A stretch of DNA of 64,000 nucleotides from contig NC_058522.1 in NCBI RefSeq assembly GCF_904849725.1, positions 460,290,844 to 460,354,843 of the forward strand. The letters run 5' to 3'. Both the position numbers and the translations under genes were made by a program. Under the pieces are notes generated by a model. The model did not search any database. It was not told where the DNA came from and worked only from the letters and a program-made list of their open reading frames with translations. Each line of letters begins with the position of its first letter. Within the stretch, counting starts at the first letter, position 1. This document shows, in pieces, positions 33,887 through 45,453 of the stretch. The stretch comes from Hordeum vulgare subsp. vulgare (Eukaryota; Streptophyta; Magnoliopsida; Poales; Poaceae).

Positions 33887-36787
33887 GGTAATTGATGACA
33901 ACCACTTCAAGAGAGTTTATATAAGCAAATAAGCATAACCAAGCGCACACATACAAAGCAATAATGCATGCGTGCAAGATGTAAATGCTTACTCCTTTAT
34001 CATAATATCAATTACCAAGCGCACACATACACTCTGTTGGCACAAAATAGAGTGTTTTATCAAAACTAGAGAAGCTCCCCATGATTTGTGCACTAATAAG
34101 ATATTTTCGTATTTGATACAAGTGCACAAAATAGGATCGTTGCTCCCCCAAAATTAATAAAAACACAGAACGAGTGCAAGAAGATAAATGAGACAATAAG
34201 CATATCACTTGCACAAAACAAATGGTTGAGCAACATGTAAAAGAAGCAACTTAAGAATAGGCTCAACCAAAATAATGTGTGTGAGTCATGGCAAAGCACT
34301 TGAGAAGACTAAGATAAGGATGAGCATTACTCATCAACATAGTCTTGATGAAATGAGACACAAAGTGCAAGACATATCATTCCCACACACACATACTAGA
34401 AAATCGGTTCACAAGCTTACTAATAAACAAAATAAGAACCAACGCTTGTGACAACCCATGGTGAAGATAGGAAATAAGAACCTTGTCAAGAGGAGGGATA
34501 CCAATCGAAATGGCAAAACCCTCATCAAGACAAGCATGAGGAAAAATAATCTTCACGGCCAAAGAGTGCATCAAGATGTAGGAAAATAAGATACACACCC
34601 AAGAAAAATCCTTTCACGAAGCCACCAAAAACTGAAAAAGGAAATGCAACGGTGGACGTGAAAGAAAAGAGGATATCAATTAGAGATGTAACTTCTCTCA
34701 TCTGTAAAAGATTCTAAGTAGAAGACAATCATGATGATATATATACACAAAAAAGGATGTACACACGAAATGGTTACAAGAAGGAACAAACAAGATATCC
34801 AAAAGGAAGTCATAAATATATCAATAAGATCTTTGCTTGGAAGCATAGCACATGGCCTAATATTTTCTTATTGTACAATATGAACTTCCAACATACGAAC
34901 ATCAAAGACATCCCAACTAGCAATAAGACATCATCGTTCGGATGCTTTGAGAAAGGAAACAAGTACTACAAGAACGAATCAAGAGGTTCATGCCATGATA
35001 CAACCTGGAAAAGAAAAGGCAGGTTTGGTCCTTTGCAAGAAATGAATGCATGAAGTAGATACTTTTTACCGAGACAACATTGGATTGATGTAGTAGATAG
35101 TTGTTCGTTGATCATCCTAACTTGGCTCCAATAACCACATGGTCTCAACACCTTCCTTATAGGTGAGCCGAGCATCCAACGCATCTCCAATTGTTCCTCG
35201 AACAAAAAAACAAACAAAATGGTGCCCAGGCTCATTGAGACCAAAGAGTTAGAAAACCAACAATACATAGGACAAACTACACATACTTATGTGCACATAT
35301 ATATGAATTTAAATTTAATGCACACTTTAGCCAATTTATGACAAGGTGGAGTTTCGCCTATATATTGGGTCAAAGAAAGAAAGCAAGCAAAAGAAGCTAT
35401 ATATAGTAAATATGCATGCTCAAGGCTTTTAAGAATCAACTCAACACAAAGTTGATAATACACAAAAAGACAAGGTATCAAGTGACAAGAAGATACCAAA
35501 CAAAAAACTATCACTTGAAGGATATCAATTAAAATATACCTCAAGGAATGAGATATCCATTTACACATGCCAAATAAAAGGAAACAAGATACCAATTGAA
35601 GGAAAACAAACACGAGGTATCTAGTTTCCAAAAGAGAGCTAGGTTCCAACAAACCAAACCCTCGACAAATTTTTATGATGGCACAAAGCATCATAAAGAG
35701 CAAGACTTGCCTCCCATCAACACACACTTGATGGGGATCAAAAGATTTTATGATGGGCGAATAAAGAGAGTGTTCTAAAGAAAATAGGATAGCTCCCCCA
35801 AGGGATGTGCATTATATAGAATTTGCATTTAAATACAAAATGCACAAGATGGGATCATCACTTTCTCTATATCTATAAAAACATTAGACATGTTAAAATA
35901 GATCCACAAGAGGCAAGGAAGACAAACGAAACACAAAATCCAATGTAAAGACGATTAGCAATTCCTACCACATGATGGGAATACCAATTGTCAAGGAAAA
36001 GAAGTATTTTGGATATGATACTCATTGGTAGATCGCAAATATATCCAAGATCATCTTTACCCATAAAAGCAAGCAAATGACACTTGTAGAGCAAACATGC
36101 CACCTAGGAACAAGATAATTTACAATATCAACACTAAGTGGCAATACCTCAAATGTACACATTCTCTAGGCTTGTAATATGCACATAGAATATTAATCCC
36201 CCATAATGTGATAACCCAACAATATTAACAAGTGGCAAATTAAAACCAACAAGAGATAATTAATGGACCATATAGAATTTGAATTTCTCATGAGTAAGAT
36301 ATACCACATAGAAACTAGATAATCTTAAAATATCAATCCTAAGTGGTATTCCCCATGTATACACATTTATAGGATTGTGAGGTGTGCAAAGCACATCACT
36401 CCCCCACAATGGGATAATCCATTAATCTCTCACAAGAGCCAACAAAGATACAAACAAGATGCAAAAAGGCTCAATACAAGACTCACATGTACATGATATG
36501 CAAACCATCATACACATACTCGATTACTCAACATAAGCAAGTTGGAAGCACAACATGTACAAACACATGCAAGGTACAAAAACACAACATGCAAAGGGGC
36601 AAGCAACTAACAATGTAAACAGTTTAAGTACAAGTTACCGTAAGGAGGCACAATGGATATAAGATAGAAACTCGATAATCCAAATGACTTGGCTTAAGCA
36701 AATATGAATGATGAAGACCCCTTAATTCTTCATTATGTATCCAAGTCTCTAATGTCCTCTACAAACACCTATTGATAAAGTTTGAGC
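33887..36787 (-). other. Non-coding internal region with repeated PPT-like motifs
   Basis: AT-rich, no coding frame. On the minus strand PPT-like motifs occur at 34142-34155 (TTTTGGGGGAGC), 35791-35804 (CTTGGGGGAGCT), 36194-36205 (TATGGGGGAT) and 36398-36412 (TGTGGGGGAGT), plus a weaker one at 34073-34081. This multiplied-PPT pattern is a Sirevirus trait. Confidence 0.7.
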
Positions 36788-39191
36788 TTATTGGTCCCCA
36801 ACCATGTTGGGTCCTAAGAGGTTAGTCACAATAGGCTTGGCAACCCAAATGGTACTTTTCTTGACACCACTTTCAGTACCAACAAACTTGGAAAACACAT
36901 TGCCAACCTTATCCTTTCCAAGTGAATAGATATCATCAATAATGATTGGGTTGGATAAATTACCTCTCGTGCAAGAATAAGCGAAGTGACCCTTCTCACG
37001 ACATAAGTAGCAACATCTACCCTTTAATTTCTTCCCTATTGATTTCTCAACATGAGGAGTGTTGGCTTGGGTCTTCTTGGGAAGGGGCCTTTCCTCAACT
37101 TGTAGTTGAGTATCTGAGTGCACTTGTGGCCTCTTCCCTTGTTGCTTGTGACTTTGGGGCTTCTTCTTTAGTGGGAAAGATCTAACATGGTGCCCTTTAA
37201 TTTTGCACTTGAAGCAAATAATCTTGGCCGAATTCTTGACTTGTTCTTGGCCCTTCTTCTTGAAGCTTTTGGACCTATTCTTCTTGTTGGAGTTGAATCC
37301 AAGTCCATATTTGTCATTTGGGGATTTTTGCCCACACAAGACATTGTTGAGTGTGGAAATTCCTTCATGACTCTTTTCCAAGTCTTTCTTCAAGGAAGTG
37401 ACTTGGGCCTTGAGCTCTTTGATTTCCTCTGCATGGTTAGTATCAACACAAGTACTAGAGGAAGTATAAGCTTCATTGTTAGAGCAACAAGGCATGGAAA
37501 GTAATTCATCACAAGATGTAGCAACATTGTGAGTAGATGAATTACGAGGACTAGCGCATGGCAATATAGCTTTTTGACTAGAAGTAGTGCTAATGTCCAC
37601 ATGAGGCTCACTCGATGTTACCTTGGTAGTAATAGCCTCATGAGCTAATTTTAGCACATTATGGGATACTAGAAGATCATCATGAGAGCTTGTGAGCATT
37701 ACATGACTTTCTTTCAATTTCCCATAATTGCTAGATAGCAACTCGAGTTGAGCCCTTAGCTCAACATTCTCCTTTAAAATGGATGCTTCACAAGAAGTAG
37801 AATTAGTAGCACAAGCATTATTATTAACAATAAGAGGAGAAGGCAACTTGGCAAGCTCTTTAGCATATGAAGCTTCAAGTTGAGCATGAGACTCGTGAGT
37901 TCGATGAGCGAACTCTTAACAGCCTTTGAGCCATTTTCGAGGTGCTCATAGTCCTCAACGAGTTTAGCATGTGCAACTTCAAGCTTATTGTTTTTAGTTC
38001 TAAAATCATTTGCCACCTCGAGAGCTCTATCATGGGATTCCTTTAATCCAGATAATTCTATAACAAAGGTTTCCTCAAGAGATTCCTTGGTGGTTTGTTA
38101 ATTTTCAAGATCTTGAGATAGCTCCGCGATCTCGTTAGCGTATTCACGCTCATGACCTTCCATTGTCTCAATGGTGGCCTCATGCTCCTCGAGATGAGCT
38201 TCCAACTCCTCAATGTATTTCTTGCCCTCAGTAGCAATAGACATGATTTCCAAGAAGTTGGAACAAGCAAGTTTATTCTTATAAAGAGATTTAAAAATCA
38301 TTTCACCCTTAATTTTTAAGGATGCAATATTATCACTCTCTTCATCATTATTCTCATCCCCATTATCATCAACATCATCATCATGAGATATATTGGGATT
38401 CAAAGTAGGAGATACCTTTGAAGCCTTAGCCATAAGGCAAAAGTGAGTCACAATAGATGATGATGTAGGATCCCTTGAAGCATCATTCAAGGCCACATCT
38501 TGTTCCATGGAGTGATGAATTTCCTCTACATTGTTAGCACAACAACTCGAGGAAATATATACATTTTTATCATGGCAACAAGATATAGGAAGCATATCAT
38601 CATGAGATTTAGTCAAGCAGTTTTTACATGATATGCAAGGACTATCAACACAAGCATGTAAAACATTTAGAGTGCTCGAAGTGTTAATGCCCAAAGATGA
38701 AGCATTGCAATAATATAGTGATGAAGGATCATCAACAATAAACCACTATCATCGTTGCAATGATCACCACCACTCACCATATCATTACCTTGTGGCAATC
38801 CACATGTAGGTGAAATAGATGAAGCTGAGAAGACCACACGACCGGAGGTGGAGGGAGAACCATCATTCCCACAAATCTTGGACATACCATATTTATCTTG
38901 AAGCTTTGTCCACAACTCATGAGCATCCCAGAATGGCATGAGTTGAAATATAACTACATTGCTCAAAGCATCAAAAAGAACATTAGAAGCTTGAGAATTG
39001 AGATAAGAGTTTTTCTCATCCTCTAAAGACATACTTTGAGAATCCTTTGGAGGAGAAAAACCCATATCTACAATTCGCTCTAAATTTGGGTCCAAGACCC
39101 GAAAGTGATTAAGCATGCGAATTACCCAAACATCAAAATTTGTGCCATCGAAACTAAGAGTGTCAGTGAATCCTAAACCCCTAGTCGACAT
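36788..39191 (-). pseudogene. Sirevirus-like gag with zinc knuckles, frameshifted
   Basis: Three overlapping minus-strand frames (39191-38667, 38694-38098, 37846-36788) make one gag-like region. It starts with a UBN2-like copia gag domain (DTLSFDGTNFDVWVIRML.., LFDALSNVVIFQLMPF, DAHELWTKLQDKYG). Ser/Asn-rich and coiled-coil-like Glu/Lys-rich parts follow. Last come two cysteine knuckles, CFKCKIKGHHVRSF (the final Cys replaced by Phe) and CYLCREKGHFAYSC. The frame breaks near 38680 and between 38098 and 37846, so the reading frame is damaged. No pol follows. Confidence 0.78.
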
Positions 39192-39228
39192 CCTTACTCT
39201 CTAGGTGGTTAAACCTAATAAAGAGAGA

Positions 39229-39244
39229 CCTAGCTCTGGTACCA
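39229..39244 (-). promoter_or_regulatory. Primer-binding site of the Sirevirus-like element
   Basis: Minus strand TGGTACCAGAGCTAGG, three bases after the 5' LTR end, close to the initiator-Met type PBS. Confidence 0.82.
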
Positions 39245-39246
39245 AT

Positions 39247-41589
39247 TGAAAGGACGTGGATGTCGCCTAGAGGGGGGTGAATAGGCGCTTTAAAATAATT
39301 ACGGTTTAGGCTTGAACAAATGCGGAATAAAACTAACGTTTAATTTGTCAAGCACAAAACCTACAACAACTAGGCTCACCTATGTGCACCAACAACTTAT
39401 GCTAAGCAAGATAGACAACTAAGTGATAGCAAGATATATGACAATAAACAATATGGCTATCACAAAGTAAAGTGCATAATTAAAGGGTTCGGGTAAGTGA
39501 TAACCAAGGCACGCGGAGACGATGATGTATCCCGAAGTTCACACCCTTGCGGATGCTAATCTCCGTTGGAGCGGTGTGGAGGCACAATGCTCCCCAAGAT
39601 GCCACTAAGGCCACCGTAATCTCCTCACGCTCTCGCACAATGCAAGATGTCGTGATTCCACTAAGGGACCCTTGAGGGCGGTCACCGAACCCGTACAAAT
39701 GGCAAACCTTGGGGGCAGTCACCGATACCCGTACAAATTGCTCGGGGCAATCTCCACAACCTAATTGGAGACCCCGACGCTTGCCCGGAGCTTTACACCA
39801 CAATGATTGAGCTCCGAGACACCACCAAGCTTATAGGACGCCAAAGCATCCACGAAGAACAATATCTAGGGTACTAAGTACCAAAGGTAATAAACTTCTC
39901 AAACTTCACTTCTACGTATCACCGTGGAGAACTCAAACGATGCAACTAATGCAATGGCAAGGGCACACGGAGTGCCCAAGTCCTTCTCTCCCAAATCCCA
40001 CCAAAGCAACTAATGCTAGGGAGGAAAATGAGAGGAAGAACGAAGAAGAACACGAAGAACTCCAAGATCTAGACCCAAGGGGTTCCCCTCACTTAGAGGA
40101 GAAAGTGATTGGTGGAAATGTGGATCTAGATCTCCTCTCTCTTTTCCCTCAAGAACTAGCAAGAATCATTGGAGGCATTGAGAGTTAGCAAGCTCGAAGA
40201 AGGTCAACAATGGGGGAAGAACACGAGCTAAAGAGATAAGGTTCAATGGGGAAGAAGACCCCCTTTTATAGGTGGGGAAAAATGCAACCGTTAAGCCTCA
40301 CAGCCCGCAGAGAGTGGTACTACCGCTAATGGGAGCGGTACTACCGCTCATGGGAGCGGTACTACCGCTCGGTAGGTTCACCAACCATGTTGAGGCCAAA
40401 ATGGATGCGAAAAACAGTCCGACGGAGCGGTACTACCGCTCCTGGAGCGGTAGTAAAAAAATACTAACGCTCCGGGGGCGGTACTGCCGCTCCGGGGGCG
40501 GTAGTAAAAAATTACTACCTCTCCGGGGGCGGTACTACCGCTACAGGAGCGGTACTACCGCTGGATACTGAAACTGCTGTAACTTTCGCATACGGACTCC
40601 GAATTCAACGAAACCAAGTTTGTTGGAAAGCTAACGACATGGTCTAACACAATCTTGATAGAAATATCAATAAGAAGCAAGTGATAAAAGTCCCATAAGA
40701 AAATGGTGAGAACCCTTCTTCGAATAAGACCGGAAAAAACTCCCAACATCGAAAACATCATAGAAGATGCATATGGACTCCGTTTTCGATGAACTTGAGC
40801 GTGTCATGAAGATGACCATAAGCTCTAAAACTCACAAAGAGAAACACCAAACAAGAACCAAGATGTATGATGCAAGGATGCAAATGGTTTGAGGTCTCAA
40901 CGAACGATACGATCAAGCTACTCACTTGAGAGCCCCCCTTGACAGTACGACAATCTATCCTAAAACAGAAAACCTATCAAGGGCAAACCTATACCTTGCA
41001 CCTCGTCCTCTTGATCTAGATGATGATGATCTTTGCTTCCTCAAGATGGACCACCTTTCTTGATTGCGTTGGCTTGATGAAGACTAGTTGATTGCTCCCC
41101 CATACACACTATGGGTGAGCCGCTCTTCAGCATATCTTCACTAGTCCATTGCCACCATCCTCCACCACTTGATGTCATCCTCCATGGGTTGTATGAGATC
41201 TTCCTCTTGACGCAAGCCCATGGAAACACACCTAACCCCACATAGAACTCTCACGAAGACCATGGGTTAGTACACAAATACATAATGGACAATGCTTACC
41301 ATACCATGAGATCACTTGATCCCTCTCGGTACATCTTGTACGCTTTGTGTGTTGATCATCTTGATTTACTCTTTGTCTGACGATCTTGATCAACCTTGTG
41401 TCTCTATGACCATTATTTGGATAATACCTTGAATACCACCTTGGTCATCATATGAACTCCTTGAACCCAACAGATGGACTTCAAGAAGTGCCTATGGAAA
41501 AATCCTATAAATATAACTTAAGGCAACCATTAGTGCATAGGAATTGTCATCAATTACCAAAACCACATGTAGATATATATGCTCTAACA
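39247..41589 (-). repeat. 5' LTR of the Sirevirus-like element
   Basis: 2343 bp, TG..CA ends on the minus strand (TGTTAGAGC..CCTTTCA). It contains its own palindrome array (40313-40562) with a different copy number and order from the 3' LTR. Confidence 0.88.
40313..40562. repeat. Palindrome array in the 5' LTR
   Basis: Repeated AGCGGTACTACCGCT-type palindromes. Compared with 32597-32847, three copies are clustered at the left side here and several central units are absent, so the arrays have expanded or contracted since insertion. Confidence 0.85.
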
Positions 41590-41594
41590 TGATG
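41590..41594 (+). repeat. TSD TGATG, right copy
   Basis: Matches 31526-31530; solo-LTR sequence resumes at 41595. Confidence 0.88.
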
Positions 41595-41831
41595 TGATCT
41601 AGTTATCAAGTGACAACACTTGCATATAGTCAGAAAACCTTGACTATCATTGATCAACCGGCTAGCCAACTAGAGGCTTGCTAGGGACATTATTTTGTCT
41701 ATATATCCACACATGTATCTATGTTTTCATTCAATACAATTATAACATGGATAATAAACGATTATCTTGTAACAGGAAATATAATAATAAATATTTTATC
41801 ATTGCCTTTGGGGCATATTTCCAACAGTAAT

Positions 41832-41994
41832 ATGCCAAGAACACCGAGCTTCCCAAATCATGCGTGTAGGCTGCCCCTTCATCCTCATCCTTGACAATCA
41901 TGTTGACAAGCACCATCTCAGTCTCCTTCATCTTCATGGAACGCCACATGATGACGCGCACTGGGTCGAGGGGCAGGGACAGCGGCGCGGGCAC
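41832..41994 (-). pseudogene. PIF/Harbinger-like transposase fragment, upstream part
   Basis: Minus-strand reading ..ETEMVLVNMIVKDEDEGAA.. resembles the HNMIVEDEG-type block near the C-terminus of HARBI1/ALP1-like transposases. It runs into the TSD of the solo LTR; across that insertion (24273 leftward) the next residues fit the family tail. One frame change lies between the two parts. Weak homology, judged by eye. Confidence 0.4.
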
Positions 41995-42037
41995 CTACGG
42001 GGTGGTGGTGCGATGGCGCAACACCTCCCAAGCTACG

Positions 42038-42238
42038 TCAACAGGAGCAGCCACGACAATAGGGAGCATGGAGCATACCACGGAGGTACTTCCCGCAGTC
42101 GCACGAGCCGTGCCCGGGGTAGAGGCGGTGGTGGCACCAGATGTCGTTGGTGCACTCACGCACCGGGTGGCCGGGATCGAGGCAACATAAGCAGAGTTCG
42201 GCAATATCCTTCGGGGATGGGCTGTGATACGTCTCCAA
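42038..42238 (-). pseudogene. Zinc-knuckle-like fragment
   Basis: Minus-strand 66-codon frame with CLCCLDPGHPVREC and further Cys/His pairs (CHHRLYPGHGSCDC), like the double knuckles of grass LINE ORF1 or other gag-like proteins. There is no flanking domain, so it is a decayed piece, possibly joined by chance to the transposase remnant on its left. Confidence 0.4.
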
Positions 42239-42309
42239 CGTATCAATAATTTATTAAGCATTCATGCCACATTTATCTATGTTTACAATACTTTTATATG
42301 AAAATTGTA

Positions 42310-42381
42310 TAGATCAACTCTATACTGTGCACTACTCCATCAATCCATTGACGAAGTAGTACAGAGTATAGAGTTGATCTA
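42310..42381. repeat. Fold-back with 17-bp perfect arms
   Basis: TAGATCAACTCTATACT at 42310-42326 is the exact reverse complement of 42365-42381, with a 38-base loop. The preceding GATACGTCTCCAACGTATC (42228-42246) is itself a hairpin and resembles an LTR terminus. Confidence 0.75.
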
Positions 42382-42397
42382 CTTCGAGATCGTATAT

Positions 42398-43731
42398 TGT
42401 CGGTGTTTACTCACGACATAAGCCATGGGTAGGCTAAAGATATGAGGTGGAGACCGACAGGACACCGACGAGCTCTGGGAACGGGGTTGGTACAAGCGAG
42501 GGACGCACGATGTACCCAGGTTCGGGGCTCTCCGTAGAGATAACACCCTAGTCCTGCCGGAATGTATAATGCACCAGAGTGGTTACAATGTGCTCCTCGA
42601 GCTGTTCGACGGAGGAGGAAGAAGGAGCTGCCGGCTCGCTACTACCTCTCCTGTATGGGTGTGTGTGCACGCAGTTGGCCGACCCTCTGCATGGAGGGGG
42701 TTGGGGGGTTTATAGACGAACCCACCGACCTACAATAAGGATAAAAGTACAAAGGTGGGACCCGGCTGGCAGCCTCGCCGGCTGGCCAGAGGGTCCACGG
42801 TGGTCTTGTCTTCTCGCTGGAGGGGCCTGCCGGCTGCGAGGTCCCATCTCGCTATGGGACCCGCCGGCCAGCCAATGAAGCTCTTGCGTAAGGCCGACGC
42901 AGGACACGTGTAGTACGTCCGGCGTCGTCTTGCGAGATTCGTCATGGGCTGCCAGTACGGCCGTCTCCACTGTTCCCACGCCGAGTGTGGTAATGGAGTG
43001 GGTGTTTGACGGGTTGACACTTTGCGGGGTTGATGGATCGGAGCCGGAGTAGGTCAGCGGCATGGCCGCTGACACTGTACCTGTCGTGCGCTCCAATCAT
43101 GTACCCGTGCTGACACGTATTCAGCTTTAATAGTAGGGTCTTGTCATGACCTACGATCTGATGTGACTTGAGCTCCCCGGCCGGCTAGCGGCCTCGCCAG
43201 CCGGCCTAGGAACGGTCGTCTCGCCTCTAGCCGGTAGATGCCTCCAAGACGGCCAGAAGGAGATAGTCGTCTCGCCCCTAGCCGGTAGGTGACTCCTAGC
43301 CGGCCAGGAGAAGTTGACCGTCTTGCCCCTAGCCGGCAAGAGCTTCCTAGCCGGCCAGGGGGATCCGATTGCATGGAGAGAGTTGTGCTTTTCCTTCAAT
43401 ATAGAAGGCAAAGGAGTAGTCTCGATGAGCCTACCCTGGGGTTATCCCCCCGTCATATGTTTTGGTGTGAAACCCTAATCTTAATGACCTTAATGTGTCT
43501 CAATATGAGATTGTCTATCGACTAGTGTGGCCTCAGTTTATATAATGCACCATAGGCCTAGGATAACAAGAGCCCTGGTCGGCTATGCCGGCGTAGAGGA
43601 TTCGTTGTATTGAACACCAAGTCTTGTGGAATCTTCCTCGTATATGTTATCGGTTGTCCGAAGTGGCCCATGAGTTCGGCCCGTAGAGATAGGTCGGCGG
43701 CCCGAGGACCCCTTACTCCCGGACTCTCTCA
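42398..43731 (-). repeat. 3' LTR of a gypsy-type element
   Basis: 1334 bp; on the minus strand it begins TGAGAGAGTCCGGGAG at 43731 and ends ..TAAACACCGACA at 42398. A PPT-like TTCGGGGGCTAC (43743-43732) lies directly before it, so the element's internal region is on the right. The LTR holds a degenerate 50-bp tandem repeat around 43180-43370 (CTAGCCGGTAGGTG-type units). Confidence 0.7.
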
Positions 43732-44290
43732 GTAGCCCCCGAACTGGCCACCAATGTCGTAGTTTTGATCCTCAGCATCTTCACGCGTCCAAAGTCTTCG
43801 GCTTGCGGGGCGACTTCTCCTCCCCATTTATGTTCAACCAACATCAGTTCAGCCACCGATGATTTCCCAATTTCCGAGAATAGGTTCTTCCAAACCTTGG
43901 TTCTTCCAAACTGTTCTTCATCTTCGGTCGTCGGTCTTGAAATCTGGTTCAAAAAATCTTTCCATCTTCGATCTTGAGGATCACCGAAGTGTATCCAAAG
44001 ACTTCACAAGTCGGGTATCCGTGGAGCCCCTTTAAGTTATTGGCCTTTATCAATGCCTCATTATTTTCACGCCACACCTCGGGTTTAAAGTGTTTCACAT
44101 GCGGTGGTGTGCTCTTGCGTCGAAACTCCAACGCCGAATTGCATCCGAGGTGTCTCGTTGCATCCGAGCTCTAACGTAGGACTATACCTGAGGTGTCTTC
44201 TTGTATCCGAGTTCCAATGTCGGACTACACCCTAGGTGTCTTTTTGCATCCGAGCTCCTAAGTAAAATCCATCACGCAGAACATCTCGGT
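43732..44290 (-). mobile_element. Internal 3' region of the gypsy-type element (truncated)
   Basis: Non-coding sequence next to the PPT. At 44147-44261 there are three copies of a 44-bp repeat (GAGGTGTCT..TGCATCCGAGCTC..). No pol domain and no second LTR are found to the right, so the element is truncated. Confidence 0.5.
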
Positions 44291-45211
44291 CAAGAGAATG
44301 TCCCGCCTCCTAAAATAAAAACATAAAAATAGGTTAACGGTGTCTAAAGCACGGAAAACCAAAAAACTTTAGCAAAAACCTTACGTCCCAACTAAATCAA
44401 GTTTCTTGGTGTCAATCTGAAGTTTTAAAATTAATATGTGCTTTTGTCGTGTTTTAACATGGTACATCCGATCTCCGGACTTCAAGCGGGCCAGTCTTCA
44501 ACTTCAACCTCCTATCCCGAAGGCGGAGTGCTTCTTAAGCCAATTTAGCGAACCAGTTTAGCGAACTAAACTCGAGTGACTTTAGAGAGAAGCCAGGCTA
44601 CCCGACTATTGATCAAACATTCGCGTCGAAAAAAGGAGTAGTAGAAAAGACTTTGCAACGACCAAGAAGAAAACATTTATTATAAAACGGCTAGTATAAA
44701 TTTAAGAGCCCCAGTTAGCATGGGAAAAGAAGTGTTTTTAACAAACAATGCTTGTAACATGCTAAGTTTTTAACAAACAATTTCTTTTGTTTAACACAAA
44801 TGTAATGCTTGGTTGAACCGTACATAAATTAAAAAATAAAAAAAGGTTGAACATGAAAGCGACTTAATTGTTCAATGTGCTCGGTGGTGTTTACGTAGGC
44901 CGAGCTTGTAGCGGGTAAGGTCCCAGCCCCCAAGCCGGTCATGAGGAAGCCGACGAAGAGCTCGGCTTGATGAAGTGACAACACAACACTTCAAAAGGGT
45001 CGAGGCAAAACCCCCGGTCCAGCCGAGGAGATAGAGTAGGTCGGCAATGTGACAGCGAAGCCCCCACGTCAGTCGACCATGTCGATGACGCAATTTGGTT
45101 GATGGAGGCAGGACGTCGGCGTTAGCACGCCAAGGTGACCGCGTTCGCAGTTGAAGTAAATTACGTGTGCATGTAATATAGTTAGCAAATTTACGTCGAA
45201 ATATAGTTATA
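44291..45211. other. No recognisable feature
   Basis: Mixed-composition DNA with no long frame and no identified repeat ends. It may be further internal sequence of the truncated gypsy-type element. Confidence 0.4.
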
Positions 45212-45213
45212 TA

Positions 45214-45312
45214 GCCCCTTCGTTTTTGAATATAAGTCTTTTAAAAGTTTAACTACCGATGTAATCCTTACTAAAATCTTTAAAATAACTTATATTTAGA
45301 AACAGAGAGAGT
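45214..45312. mobile_element. Stowaway-type MITE, short and diverged
   Basis: Bounded by TA. Ends GCCCCTTCGTTTTTGAATATAAGTC and AACTTATATTTAGAAACAGAGAGAG are imperfect inverted repeats of the Stowaway type. Confidence 0.75.
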
Positions 45313-45453
45313 ACAACACTAGCCAAACAGCTCAAAAGTATTCTCAATACTCCAAAATACTGTGATATGTCAGAATTGTGATAACTTATACCTACATGCT
45401 AAAATATTGTGGTTTTTTGATACTTTACTATGAAACACAATTGTTATCAATTA

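Larger units (their letters stand above)
31531..41589 (-). mobile_element. Sirevirus-like Ty1-copia retrotransposon, gag only (non-autonomous)
   Basis: A 10.06-kb element on the minus strand. The 5' LTR is 39247-41589, the 3' LTR 31531-33872; PBS 39229-39244; PPT 33873-33886; TSD TGATG. The internal region has gag-like coding sequence at 36788-39191 but no protease, integrase, RT or RNase H. Hallmarks of the Sirevirus lineage (known from maize and other grasses) are visible: several PPT-like TGGGGGA(G) copies through the 3' half of the internal region, an ATTTTGGTAATTGATGACAAC block next to the 3' LTR, and dense palindromes in the LTRs. It would need pol proteins from another element. The LTRs differ clearly more than those of the Angela copy. 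Confidence 0.82.
24274..41826 (-). mobile_element. Solo LTR of an Angela-type copia, split by two other elements
   Basis: LTR blocks 24274-25498, 31187-31530 and 41595-41826 add up to about 1.8 kb and align in order with the LTR at 13685-15517. The ends are TGTTGGGG (24274) and ..TTTCCAACA (41826), flanked by GTAAT at 24269-24273 and 41827-41831. No internal region is present, so this is a solo LTR left by LTR-LTR recombination. It was later hit by the long LTR unit (25499-31181) and by the Sirevirus-like element (31531-41589). It is more diverged than the intact copia LTRs, so it is older. Confidence 0.88.

Noticed and set aside
31531..41594. A 9-bp duplication ATGATGTGA suggesting a Mutator-type insertion
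   Set aside because: TG..CA LTR ends, PBS and PPT place the true ends one step inward, giving a 5-bp TGATG duplication; the longer match includes the LTR's own TGA.
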